A program made the position numbers and the translations under genes. Below the pieces are notes generated by a model. That model was not told where the DNA came from. It did no database searches and was given only the letters and a program-made list of their open reading frames with translations. Source: Sabellastarte sp. h YS-2021 (Eukaryota; Annelida; Polychaeta; Sabellida; Sabellidae). From it: a DNA stretch of 64,000 nucleotides. The stretch covers positions 56,969,816-57,033,815 of the forward strand of contig OZ024938.1 in NCBI GenBank assembly GCA_964017235.1, in the 5' to 3' direction. Positions 12,501 to 25,800 of this stretch are shown here, in pieces. Positions within the stretch are counted from its first letter, which is position 1, and each line of letters starts with the position of its first letter.

Positions 12501-15500
12501 CACTTCAGTGGCGACTCCTGTAGGAAACAATATGGTTTTCAACCTTGAATCTACCTTAATTGAGAATATATCAGCATTTCCTGATACAGCCACCTGTGGC
12601 TGTATTTTGGCCTTCCTGGACCACATATGACGCATATGACACCACTGGTATACCAGATGTAATCCTAAAACCTATGCAATCAGATTTAGTGCATGGCAAG
12701 TGATTTTTGGGCCAAATTTCAGACTTATAGACCAATATTTTGTACTGGTTTGGGCTGATTTACATCTATTTTTGGCTGTTTTTACAACATTTCTTGGGTG
12801 TAATAATTTCTGATCAGACATGTAATGCTCCAAATGCGCCTAAAATATCCTCAATAATTATTAGAATAAGCATGAAATTAAATGTGGGCTTCATATTGGC
12901 AATATTATGATATATTTGACATTTACCACCTGAGGGTGGGTCATAGGGCCCCCCCACACCCCGGAAATTGAAATTTTTAAAGTGTCCCTCGAGTTGGCCA
13001 GCTCAATACAAATTCATTTTCTGATATAAATTGAGTTTCCTGTGAAAATTTCAGCCAGATTGACCCACTTTAAGGGGTGTTTTGGGCTGATTTGGCATTT
13101 TATGAATCTCTCGCCAACTACACTCCCTTAACCTGCACTTTGGACTAGATGTCAATTTCTCAAACAACACACTATTAAAATTCACTTCAGTGGCGACTCC
13201 TGTAGGAAACAATATGGTTTTCAACCTTGAATCTACCTTAATTGAGAATATATCAGCATTTCCTGATACAGCCACCTGTGGCTGTATTTTGGCCTTCCTG
13301 GACCACATATGACGCATATGACACCACTGGTATACCAGATGTAATCCTAAAACCTATGCAATCAGATTTAGTGCATGGCAAGTGATTTTTGGGCCAAATT
13401 TCAGACTTATAGACCAATATTTTGTACTGGTTTGGGCTGATTTACATCTATTTTTGGCTGTTTTTACAACATTTCTTGGGTGTAATAATTTCTGATCAGA
13501 CATGTAGTGCTCCAAATGCGCCTAAAATATCCTCAATAATTATTAGAATAAGCATGAAATTAAATGTGGGCTTCATATTGGCAATATTATGATATATTTG
13601 ACATTTACCACCTGAGGGTGGGTCATAGGGCCCCCCCACACCCCGGAAATTGAAATTTTTAAAGTGTCCCTCGAGTTGGCCAGCTCAATACAAATTCATT
13701 TTCTGATATAAATTGAGTTTCCTGTGAAAATTTCAGCCAGATTGACCCACTTTAAGGGGTGTTTTGGGCTGATTTGGCATTTTATGAATCTCTCGCCAAC
13801 TACACTCCCTTAACCTGCACTTTGGACTAGATGTCAATTTCTCAAACAACACACTATTAAAATTCACTTCAGTGGCGACTCCTGTAGGAAACAATATGGT
13901 TTTCAACCTTGAATCTACCTTAATTGAGAATATATCAGCATTTCCTGATACAGCCACCTGTGGCTGTATTTTGGCCTTCCTGGACCACATATGACGCATA
14001 TGACACCACTGGTATACCAGATGTAATCCTAAAACCTATGCAATCAGATTTAGTGCATGGCAAGTGATTTTTGGGCCAAATTTCAGACTTATAGACCAAT
14101 ATTTTGTACTGGTTTGGGCTGATTTACATCTATTTTTGGCTGTTTTTACAACATTTCTTGGGTGTAATAATTTCTGATCAGACATGTAATGCTCCAAATG
14201 CGCCTAAAATATCCTCAATAATTATTAGAATAAGCATGAAATTAAATGTGGGCTTCATATTGGCAATATTATGATATATTTGACATTTACCACCTGAGGG
14301 TGGGTCATAGGGCCCCCCCACACCCCGGAAATTGAAATTTTTAAAGTGTCCCTCGAGTTGGCCAGCTCAATACAAATTCATTTTCTGATATAAATTGAGT
14401 TTCCTGTGAAAATTTCAGCCAGATTGACCCACTTTAAGGGGTGTTTTGGGCTGATTTGGCATTTTATGAATCTCTCGCCAACTACACTCCCTTAACCTGC
14501 ACTTTGGACTAGATGTCAATTTCTCAAACAACACACTATTAAAATTCACTTCAGTGGCGACTCCTGTAGGAAACAATATGGTTTTCAACCTTGAATCTAC
14601 CTTAATTGAGAATATATCAGCATTTCCTGATACAGCCACCTGTGGCTGTATTTTGGCCTTCCTGGACCACATATGACGCATATGACACCACTGGTATACC
14701 AGATGTAATCCTAAAACCTATGCAATCAGATTTAGTGCATGGCAAGTGATTTTTGGGCCAAATTTCAGACTTATAGACCAATATTTTGTACTGGTTTGGG
14801 CTGATTTACATCTATTTTTGGCTGTTTTTACAACATTTCTTGGGTGTAATAATTTCTGATCAGACATGTAATGCTCCAAATGCGCCTAAAATATCCTCAA
14901 TAATTATTAGAATAAGCATGAAATTAAATGTGGGCTTCATATTGGCAATATTATGATATATTTGACATTTACCACCTGAGGGTGGGTCATAGGGCCCCCC
15001 CACACCCCGGAAATTGAAATTTTTAAAGTGTCCCTCGAGTTGGCCAGCTCAATACAAATTCATTTTCTGATATAAATTGAGTTTCCTGTGAAAATTTCAG
15101 CCAGATTGACCCACTTTAAGGGGTGTTTTGGGCTGATTTGGCATTTTATGAATCTCTCGCCAACTACACTCCCTTAACCTGCACTTTGGACTAGATGTCA
15201 ATTTCTCAAACAACACACTATTAAAATTCACTTCAGTGGCGACTCCTGTAGGAAACAATATGGTTTTCAACCTTGAATCTACCTTAATTGAGAATATATC
15301 AGCATTTCCTGATACAGCCACCTGTGGCTGTATTTTGGCCTTCCTGGACCACATATGACGCATATGACACCACTGGTATACCAGATGTAATCCTAAAACC
15401 TATGCAATCAGATTTAGTGCATGGCAAGTGATTTTTGGGCCAAATTTCAGACTTATAGACCAATATTTTGTACTGGTTTGGGCTGATTTACATCTATTTT

Positions 15501-15553
15501 TGGCTGTTTTTACAACATTTCTTGGGTGTAATAATTTCTGATCAGACATGTAA

Positions 15554-15564
15554 CCCAGCAGGCA
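15554..15564 (+). repeat. Left terminal inverted repeat of the transposon
   Basis: CCCAGCAGGCA, the exact reverse complement of 16889-16899. The first interior base differs between the ends (A versus C), which sets the perfect length at 11 bp. Confidence 0.9.
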
Positions 15565-16289
15565 ATAGGATATCAAAAAGAAATCAAAAAGACACTGGGC
15601 AAGACATCAGAAACTGATGCTTATTTGAAATTCGAAATGACATCATATGTTAAATGTCAAACAGATCTTTAGTAGCCTAGTCTATTTGACATCTCCAAAA
15701 GCCATAAAAATGACATCTAGTAGCCGATATAAATTTGATATCAGCATAAGACATCAATATGATCGCCCAATTTGGACTGACTTCATGTCTATATGACATC
15801 AGAAACTGACATCAATTTGATGTACTGATATAAAAATCTGATTGACATCATTTCACAAGTGCTGAAACTAATTTTCAGTAATAAAAATATTGGTTAATAA
15901 CATTTTGTTTTCACAGTTAATATCTCATTACATTGCTTTAACTACCATTTGTGTACACTTACCTGACACAGCCTTAAGTGATTTCCATGTACTATAAAGA
16001 TTATTCCATGGGAGAAAATAATTAATGTTCAGTGGGAACCAGTTCAAAAATTTATACCATTTGTAAAGATACAAGTTATGGGTACAAAAGTTTGAATATT
16101 AGAAGCCCTTTTTCTGAACTTTTATCTTTATTTATTCAATCTTTGGCTTGGTTGCAAACACTAAAGTATACATTTGTTTACAAAACAACATATTTCTTGT
16201 AAATTTTTGCTGTCACACAGCATTTTAGTTACAGTTTTAAACATAATTGTTTTGTCTGTACCAAAACTTAATTATTTTTGTCAAAGCAA

Positions 16290-16425
16290 CATCACAGAGA
16301 CTAGAGGCCAAGTTAGTAGGTTCAGCATCTAATCAAAGGTTGTCACCTCTGCCTAGGTTTGACCCTACTCATGTGAAAAAGCTGAGGGCCTGTCCTAATA
16401 TGACCCTGGCTGGTGTACAGGATGA
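16290..16425 (+). mobile_element. tRNA-derived SINE fragment nested in the DNA transposon
   Basis: The segment reads like a decayed tRNA head. The stretch TTAGTAGGTTCAGCATCTAA sits where the D-arm and anticodon stem would be, and TAGGTTTGACCC resembles the B box of the Pol III promoter. It is followed by a body containing CCTGTCCTAATATGACCCTG, which is nearly repeated at 62214-62238 (CCTGTCCCAATATGACCCTG). The shared body shows a dispersed family. The A box is weak and I cannot define a tail or target duplication. It could instead be internal sequence of the transposon family that resembles a SINE. Confidence 0.5.
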
Positions 16426-16888
16426 TATTACATTTGTAATATTCCTAAAAGTGATATAATTTTATAGAATACTGATGTTAATCCGATCTCAAATGATATG
16501 ATGATACTCCACTTGAAATGTTTTAACAAAGTGACATCATATTAATATCATTAAGATGTCAGAAACAATGCCCGAGTAGAATATCAGGTCACATCATATT
16601 ATTCGAATATCATATTTTCATCATTTGACATGACTACAAAAAGTCATGTTGGGATGGTGTCAATTTTATGTCATTGAATAGGATAATACAATCACATTAG
16701 GTCTGGTTATCATTTTGTCATCTAGTTGATATTGTAGGTATGTTATTGACATAAAGTCATGTCATGTCACATAAACTGGATGTCAGATTTGTGTCAGATG
16801 ACGTGACCACCTTAAATCATGTCCGAGTGATAGTTACTTGATGTCATATACTAACATGACCAAAACATGATGTCAAGAATTGGACCTG

Positions 16889-16899
16889 TGCCTGCTGGG
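16889..16899 (-). repeat. Right terminal inverted repeat of the transposon
   Basis: TGCCTGCTGGG, the reverse complement of the left end. It is followed directly by the duplicated AA and the rest of satellite copy 23. Confidence 0.9.
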
Positions 16900-19800
16900 A
16901 ATGCTCCAAATGCGCCTAAAATATCCTCAATAATTATTAGAATAAGCATGAAATTAAATGTGGGCTTCATATTGGCAATATTATGATATATTTGACATTT
17001 ACCACCTGAGGGTGGGTCATAGGGCCCCCCCACACCCCGGAAATTGAAATTTTTAAAGTGTCCCTCGAGTTGGCCAGCTCAATACAAATTCATTTTCTGA
17101 TATAAATTGAGTTTCCTGTGAAAATTTCAGCCAGATTGACCCACTTTAAGGGGTGTTTTGGGCTGATTTGGCATTTTATGAATCTCTCGCCAACTACACT
17201 CCCTTAACCTGCACTTTGGACTAGATGTCAATTTCTCAAACAACACACTATTAAAATTCACTTCAGTGGCGACTCCTGTAGGAAACAATATGGTTTTCAA
17301 CCTTGAATCTACCTTAATTGAGAATATATCAGCATTTCCTGATACAGCCACCTGTGGCTGTATTTTGGCCTTCCTGGACCACATATGACGCATATGACAC
17401 CACTGGTATACCAGATGTAATCCTAAAACCTATGCAATCAGATTTAGTGCATGGCAAGTGATTTTTGGGCCAAATTTCAGACTTATAGACCAATATTTTG
17501 TACTGGTTTGGGCTGATTTACATCTATTTTTGGCTGTTTTTACAACATTTCTTGGGTGTAATAATTTCTGATCAGACATGTAATGCTCCAAATGCGCCTA
17601 AAATATCCTCAATAATTATTAGAATAAGCATGAAATTAAATGTGGGCTTCATATTGGCAATATTATGATATATTTGACATTTACCACCTGAGGGTGGGTC
17701 ATAGGGCCCCCCCACACCCCGGAAATTGAAATTTTTAAAGTGTCCCTCGAGTTGGCCAGCTCAATACAAATTCATTTTCTGATATAAATTGAGTTTCCTG
17801 TGAAAATTTCAGCCAGATTGACCCACTTTAAGGGGTGTTTTGGGCTGATTTGGCATTTTATGAATCTCTCGCCAACTACACTCCCTTAACCTGCACTTTG
17901 GACTAGATGTCAATTTCTCAAACAACACACTATTAAAATTCACTTCAGTGGCGACTCCTGTAGGAAACAATATGGTTTTCAACCTTGAATCTACCTTAAT
18001 TGAGAATATATCAGCATTTCCTGATACAGCCACCTGTGGCTGTATTTTGGCCTTCCTGGACCACATATGACGCATATGACACCACTGGTATACCAGATGT
18101 AATCCTAAAACCTATGCAATCAGATTTAGTGCATGGCAAGTGATTTTTGGGCCAAATTTCAGACTTATAGACCAATATTTTGTACTGGTTTGGGCTGATT
18201 TACATCTATTTTTGGCTGTTTTTACAACATTTCTTGGGTGTAATAATTTCTGATCAGACATGTAATGCTCCAAATGCGCCTAAAATATCCTCAATAATTA
18301 TTAGAATAAGCATGAAATTAAATGTGGGCTTCATATTGGCAATATTATGATATATTTGACATTTACCACCTGAGGGTGGGTCATAGGGCCCCCCCACACC
18401 CCGGAAATTGAAATTTTTAAAGTGTCCCTCGAGTTGGCCAGCTCAATACAAATTCATTTTCTGATATAAATTGAGTTTCCTGTGAAAATTTCAGCCAGAT
18501 TGACCCACTTTAAGGGGTGTTTTGGGCTGATTTGGCATTTTATGAATCTCTCGCCAACTACACTCCCTTAACCTGCACTTTGGACTAGATGTCAATTTCT
18601 CAAACAACACACTATTAAAATTCACTTCAGTGGCGACTCCTGTAGGAAACAATATGGTTTTCAACCTTGAATCTACCTTAATTGAGAATATATCAGCATT
18701 TCCTGATACAGCCACCTGTGGCTGTATTTTGGCCTTCCTGGACCACATATGACGCATATGACACCACTGGTATACCAGATGTAATCCTAAAACCTATGCA
18801 ATCAGATTTAGTGCATGGCAAGTGATTTTTGGGCCAAATTTCAGACTTATAGACCAATATTTTGTACTGGTTTGGGCTGATTTACATCTATTTTTGGCTG
18901 TTTTTACAACATTTCTTGGGTGTAATAATTTCTGATCAGACATGTAATGCTCCAAATGCGCCTAAAATATCCTCAATAATTATTAGAATAAGCATGAAAT
19001 TAAATGTGGGCTTCATATTGGCAATATTATGATATATTTGACATTTACCACCTGAGGGTGGGTCATAGGGCCCCCCCACACCCCGGAAATTGAAATTTTT
19101 AAAGTGTCCCTCGAGTTGGCCAGCTCAATACAAATTCATTTTCTGATATAAATTGAGTTTCCTGTGAAAATTTCAGCCAGATTGACCCACTTTAAGGGGT
19201 GTTTTGGGCTGATTTGGCATTTTATGAATCTCTCGCCAACTACACTCCCTTAACCTGCACTTTGGACTAGATGTCAATTTCTCAAACAACACACTATTAA
19301 AATTCACTTCAGTGGCGACTCCTGTAGGAAACAATATGGTTTTCAACCTTGAATCTACCTTAATTGAGAATATATCAGCATTTCCTGATACAGCCACCTG
19401 TGGCTGTATTTTGGCCTTCCTGGACCACATATGACGCATATGACACCACTGGTATACCAGATGTAATCCTAAAACCTATGCAATCAGATTTAGTGCATGG
19501 CAAGTGATTTTTGGGCCAAATTTCAGACTTATAGACCAATATTTTGTACTGGTTTGGGCTGATTTACATCTATTTTTGGCTGTTTTTACAACATTTCTTG
19601 GGTGTAATAATTTCTGATCAGACATGTAGTGCTCCAAATGCGCCTAAAATATCCTCAATAATTATTAGAATAAGCATGAAATTAAATGTGGGCTTCATAT
19701 TGGCAATATTATGATATATTTGACATTTACCACCTGAGGGTGGGTCATAGGGCCCCCCCACACCCCGGAAATTGAAATTTTTAAAGTGTCCCTCGAGTTG

Positions 19801-22800
19801 GCCAGCTCAATACAAATTCATTTTCTGATATAAATTGAGTTTCCTGTGAAAATTTCAGCCAGATTGACCCACTTTAAGGGGTGTTTTGGGCTGATTTGGC
19901 ATTTTATGAATCTCTCGCCAACTACACTCCCTTAACCTGCACTTTGGACTAGATGTCAATTTCTCAAACAACACACTATTAAAATTCACTTCAGTGGCGA
20001 CTCCTGTAGGAAACAATATGGTTTTCAACCTTGAATCTACCTTAATTGAGAATATATCAGCATTTCCTGATACAGCCACCTGTGGCTGTATTTTGGCCTT
20101 CCTGGACCACATATGACGCATATGACACCACTGGTATACCAGATGTAATCCTAAAACCTATGCAATCAGATTTAGTGCATGGCAAGTGATTTTTGGGCCA
20201 AATTTCAGACTTATAGACCAATATTTTGTACTGGTTTGGGCTGATTTACATCTATTTTTGGCTGTTTTTACAACATTTCTTGGGTGTAATAATTTCTGAT
20301 CAGACATGTAATGCTCCAAATGCGCCTAAAATATCCTCAATAATTATTAGAATAAGCATGAAATTAAATGTGGGCTTCATATTGGCAATATTATGATATA
20401 TTTGACATTTACCACCTGAGGGTGGGTCATAGGGCCCCCCCACACCCCGGAAATTGAAATTTTTAAAGTGTCCCTCGAGTTGGCCAGCTCAATACAAATT
20501 CATTTTCTGATATAAATTGAGTTTCCTGTGAAAATTTCAGCCAGATTGACCCACTTTAAGGGGTGTTTTGGGCTGATTTGGCATTTTATGAATCTCTCGC
20601 CAACTACACTCCCTTAACCTGCACTTTGGACTAGATGTCAATTTCTCAAACAACACACTATTAAAATTCACTTCAGTGGCGACTCCTGTAGGAAACAATA
20701 TGGTTTTCAACCTTGAATCTACCTTAATTGAGAATATATCAGCATTTCCTGATACAGCCACCTGTGGCTGTATTTTGGCCTTCCTGGACCACATATGACG
20801 CATATGACACCACTGGTATACCAGATGTAATCCTAAAACCTATGCAATCAGATTTAGTGCATGGCAAGTGATTTTTGGGCCAAATTTCAGACTTATAGAC
20901 CAATATTTTGTACTGGTTTGGGCTGATTTACATCTATTTTTGGCTGTTTTTACAACATTTCTTGGGTGTAATAATTTCTGATCAGACATGTAGTGCTCCA
21001 AATGCGCCTAAAATATCCTCAATAATTATTAGAATAAGCATGAAATTAAATGTGGGCTTCATATTGGCAATATTATGATATATTTGACATTTACCACCTG
21101 AGGGTGGGTCATAGGGCCCCCCCACACCCCGGAAATTGAAATTTTTAAAGTGTCCCTCGAGTTGGCCAGCTCAATACAAATTCATTTTCTGATATAAATT
21201 GAGTTTCCTGTGAAAATTTCAGCCAGATTGACCCACTTTAAGGGGTGTTTTGGGCTGATTTGGCATTTTATGAATCTCTCGCCAACTACACTCCCTTAAC
21301 CTGCACTTTGGACTAGATGTCAATTTCTCAAACAACACACTATTAAAATTCACTTCAGTGGCGACTCCTGTAGGAAACAATATGGTTTTCAACCTTGAAT
21401 CTACCTTAATTGAGAATATATCAGCATTTCCTGATACAGCCACCTGTGGCTGTATTTTGGCCTTCCTGGACCACATATGACGCATATGACACCACTGGTA
21501 TACCAGATGTAATCCTAAAACCTATGCAATCAGATTTAGTGCATGGCAAGTGATTTTTGGGCCAAATTTCAGACTTATAGACCAATATTTTGTACTGGTT
21601 TGGGCTGATTTACATCTATTTTTGGCTGTTTTTACAACATTTCTTGGGTGTAATAATTTCTGATCAGACATGTAGTGCTCCAAATGCGCCTAAAATATCC
21701 TCAATAATTATTAGAATAAGCATGAAATTAAATGTGGGCTTCATATTGGCAATATTATGATATATTTGACATTTACCACCTGAGGGTGGGTCATAGGGCC
21801 CCCCCACACCCCGGAAATTGAAATTTTTAAAGTGTCCCTCGAGTTGGCCAGCTCAATACAAATTCATTTTCTGATATAAATTGAGTTTCCTGTGAAAATT
21901 TCAGCCAGATTGACCCACTTTAAGGGGTGTTTTGGGCTGATTTGGCATTTTATGAATCTCTCGCCAACTACACTCCCTTAACCTGCACTTTGGACTAGAT
22001 GTCAATTTCTCAAACAACACACTATTAAAATTCACTTCAGTGGCGACTCCTGTAGGAAACAATATGGTTTTCAACCTTGAATCTACCTTAATTGAGAATA
22101 TATCAGCATTTCCTGATACAGCCACCTGTGGCTGTATTTTGGCCTTCCTGGACCACATATGACGCATATGACACCACTGGTATACCAGATGTAATCCTAA
22201 AACCTATGCAATCAGATTTAGTGCATGGCAAGTGATTTTTGGGCCAAATTTCAGACTTATAGACCAATATTTTGTACTGGTTTGGGCTGATTTACATCTA
22301 TTTTTGGCTGTTTTTACAACATTTCTTGGGTGTAATAATTTCTGATCAGACATGTAATGCTCCAAATGCGCCTAAAATATCCTCAATAATTATTAGAATA
22401 AGCATGAAATTAAATGTGGGCTTCATATTGGCAATATTATGATATATTTGACATTTACCACCTGAGGGTGGGTCATAGGGCCCCCCCACACCCCGGAAAT
22501 TGAAATTTTTAAAGTGTCCCTCGAGTTGGCCAGCTCAATACAAATTCATTTTCTGATATAAATTGAGTTTCCTGTGAAAATTTCAGCCAGATTGACCCAC
22601 TTTAAGGGGTGTTTTGGGCTGATTTGGCATTTTATGAATCTCTCGCCAACTACACTCCCTTAACCTGCACTTTGGACTAGATGTCAATTTCTCAAACAAC
22701 ACACTATTAAAATTCACTTCAGTGGCGACTCCTGTAGGAAACAATATGGTTTTCAACCTTGAATCTACCTTAATTGAGAATATATCAGCATTTCCTGATA

Positions 22801-25800
22801 CAGCCACCTGTGGCTGTATTTTGGCCTTCCTGGACCACATATGACGCATATGACACCACTGGTATACCAGATGTAATCCTAAAACCTATGCAATCAGATT
22901 TAGTGCATGGCAAGTGATTTTTGGGCCAAATTTCAGACTTATAGACCAATATTTTGTACTGGTTTGGGCTGATTTACATCTATTTTTGGCTGTTTTTACA
23001 ACATTTCTTGGGTGTAATAATTTCTGATCAGACATGTAATGCTCCAAATGCGCCTAAAATATCCTCAATAATTATTAGAATAAGCATGAAATTAAATGTG
23101 GGCTTCATATTGGCAATATTATGATATATTTGACATTTACCACCTGAGGGTGGGTCATAGGGCCCCCCCACACCCCGGAAATTGAAATTTTTAAAGTGTC
23201 CCTCGAGTTGGCCAGCTCAATACAAATTCATTTTCTGATATAAATTGAGTTTCCTGTGAAAATTTCAGCCAGATTGACCCACTTTAAGGGGTGTTTTGGG
23301 CTGATTTGGCATTTTATGAATCTCTCGCCAACTACACTCCCTTAACCTGCACTTTGGACTAGATGTCAATTTCTCAAACAACACACTATTAAAATTCACT
23401 TCAGTGGCGACTCCTGTAGGAAACAATATGGTTTTCAACCTTGAATCTACCTTAATTGAGAATATATCAGCATTTCCTGATACAGCCACCTGTGGCTGTA
23501 TTTTGGCCTTCCTGGACCACATATGACGCATATGACACCACTGGTATACCAGATGTAATCCTAAAACCTATGCAATCAGATTTAGTGCATGGCAAGTGAT
23601 TTTTGGGCCAAATTTCAGACTTATAGACCAATATTTTGTACTGGTTTGGGCTGATTTACATCTATTTTTGGCTGTTTTTACAACATTTCTTGGGTGTAAT
23701 AATTTCTGATCAGACATGTAATGCTCCAAATGCGCCTAAAATATCCTCAATAATTATTAGAATAAGCATGAAATTAAATGTGGGCTTCATATTGGCAATA
23801 TTATGATATATTTGACATTTACCACCTGAGGGTGGGTCATAGGGCCCCCCCACACCCCGGAAATTGAAATTTTTAAAGTGTCCCTCGAGTTGGCCAGCTC
23901 AATACAAATTCATTTTCTGATATAAATTGAGTTTCCTGTGAAAATTTCAGCCAGATTGACCCACTTTAAGGGGTGTTTTGGGCTGATTTGGCATTTTATG
24001 AATCTCTCGCCAACTACACTCCCTTAACCTGCACTTTGGACTAGATGTCAATTTCTCAAACAACACACTATTAAAATTCACTTCAGTGGCGACTCCTGTA
24101 GGAAACAATATGGTTTTCAACCTTGAATCTACCTTAATTGAGAATATATCAGCATTTCCTGATACAGCCACCTGTGGCTGTATTTTGGCCTTCCTGGACC
24201 ACATATGACGCATATGACACCACTGGTATACCAGATGTAATCCTAAAACCTATGCAATCAGATTTAGTGCATGGCAAGTGATTTTTGGGCCAAATTTCAG
24301 ACTTATAGACCAATATTTTGTACTGGTTTGGGCTGATTTACATCTATTTTTGGCTGTTTTTACAACATTTCTTGGGTGTAATAATTTCTGATCAGACATG
24401 TAGTGCTCCAAATGCGCCTAAAATATCCTCAATAATTATTAGAATAAGCATGAAATTAAATGTGGGCTTCATATTGGCAATATTATGATATATTTGACAT
24501 TTACCACCTGAGGGTGGGTCATAGGGCCCCCCCACACCCCGGAAATTGAAATTTTTAAAGTGTCCCTCGAGTTGGCCAGCTCAATACAAATTCATTTTCT
24601 GATATAAATTGAGTTTCCTGTGAAAATTTCAGCCAGATTGACCCACTTTAAGGGGTGTTTTGGGCTGATTTGGCATTTTATGAATCTCTCGCCAACTACA
24701 CTCCCTTAACCTGCACTTTGGACTAGATGTCAATTTCTCAAACAACACACTATTAAAATTCACTTCAGTGGCGACTCCTGTAGGAAACAATATGGTTTTC
24801 AACCTTGAATCTACCTTAATTGAGAATATATCAGCATTTCCTGATACAGCCACCTGTGGCTGTATTTTGGCCTTCCTGGACCACATATGACGCATATGAC
24901 ACCACTGGTATACCAGATGTAATCCTAAAACCTATGCAATCAGATTTAGTGCATGGCAAGTGATTTTTGGGCCAAATTTCAGACTTATAGACCAATATTT
25001 TGTACTGGTTTGGGCTGATTTACATCTATTTTTGGCTGTTTTTACAACATTTCTTGGGTGTAATAATTTCTGATCAGACATGTAATGCTCCAAATGCGCC
25101 TAAAATATCCTCAATAATTATTAGAATAAGCATGAAATTAAATGTGGGCTTCATATTGGCAATATTATGATATATTTGACATTTACCACCTGAGGGTGGG
25201 TCATAGGGCCCCCCCACACCCCGGAAATTGAAATTTTTAAAGTGTCCCTCGAGTTGGCCAGCTCAATACAAATTCATTTTCTGATATAAATTGAGTTTCC
25301 TGTGAAAATTTCAGCCAGATTGACCCACTTTAAGGGGTGTTTTGGGCTGATTTGGCATTTTATGAATCTCTCGCCAACTACACTCCCTTAACCTGCACTT
25401 TGGACTAGATGTCAATTTCTCAAACAACACACTATTAAAATTCACTTCAGTGGCGACTCCTGTAGGAAACAATATGGTTTTCAACCTTGAATCTACCTTA
25501 ATTGAGAATATATCAGCATTTCCTGATACAGCCACCTGTGGCTGTATTTTGGCCTTCCTGGACCACATATGACGCATATGACACCACTGGTATACCAGAT
25601 GTAATCCTAAAACCTATGCAATCAGATTTAGTGCATGGCAAGTGATTTTTGGGCCAAATTTCAGACTTATAGACCAATATTTTGTACTGGTTTGGGCTGA
25701 TTTACATCTATTTTTGGCTGTTTTTACAACATTTCTTGGGTGTAATAATTTCTGATCAGACATGTAATGCTCCAAATGCGCCTAAAATATCCTCAATAAT

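Larger units (their letters stand above)
1..15553. repeat. 682-bp satellite array, left block (copies 1-22 and first 551 bp of copy 23)
   Basis: Head-to-tail tandem repeat with an exact 682-bp period: the monomer landmark caccccggaaattg recurs at 1, 683, 1365, 2047 and so on. The array enters from beyond the left edge. Copies look near identical by eye. Differences I found are a private T to G at 616, C to T at 891, A to G at 11420, a 2-bp deletion near 9033 (copy 14 is 680 bp), and a recurrent A/G site at monomer position 551. Each monomer ends in a G3C7 tract and is AT-rich elsewhere. It encodes no recognisable RNA or protein. Length and homogeneity fit a satellite kept uniform by unequal exchange or gene conversion; a centromeric or heterochromatic location is inference only. 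Confidence 0.97.
15554..16899. mobile_element. Non-autonomous DNA transposon (1346 bp, 11-bp TIRs, AA target duplication)
   Basis: A single insertion splits satellite copy 23. The ends are perfect inverted repeats, CCCAGCAGGCA at 15554-15564 and TGCCTGCTGGG at 16889-16899. The satellite sequence gtaatgctcc is interrupted so that AA appears on both sides (15552-15553 and 16900-16901), giving a 2-bp target-site duplication. The outer few hundred bases on each side are dense in GACATC and GATGTC words, at least eight GACATC in the first 300 bp. This looks like the subterminal motif arrays bound by transposases. No transposase frame of meaningful length is present, so it must depend on an autonomous relative. 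I cannot assign a superfamily: the AA duplication does not match strict TA or TTAA targeting. A SINE-like segment lies near 16290-16425. Confidence 0.85.

Noticed and set aside
16247..16459. 70-codon frame inside the DNA transposon as a transposase
   Set aside because: No catalytic motif; it overlaps the SINE-like segment and is too short.
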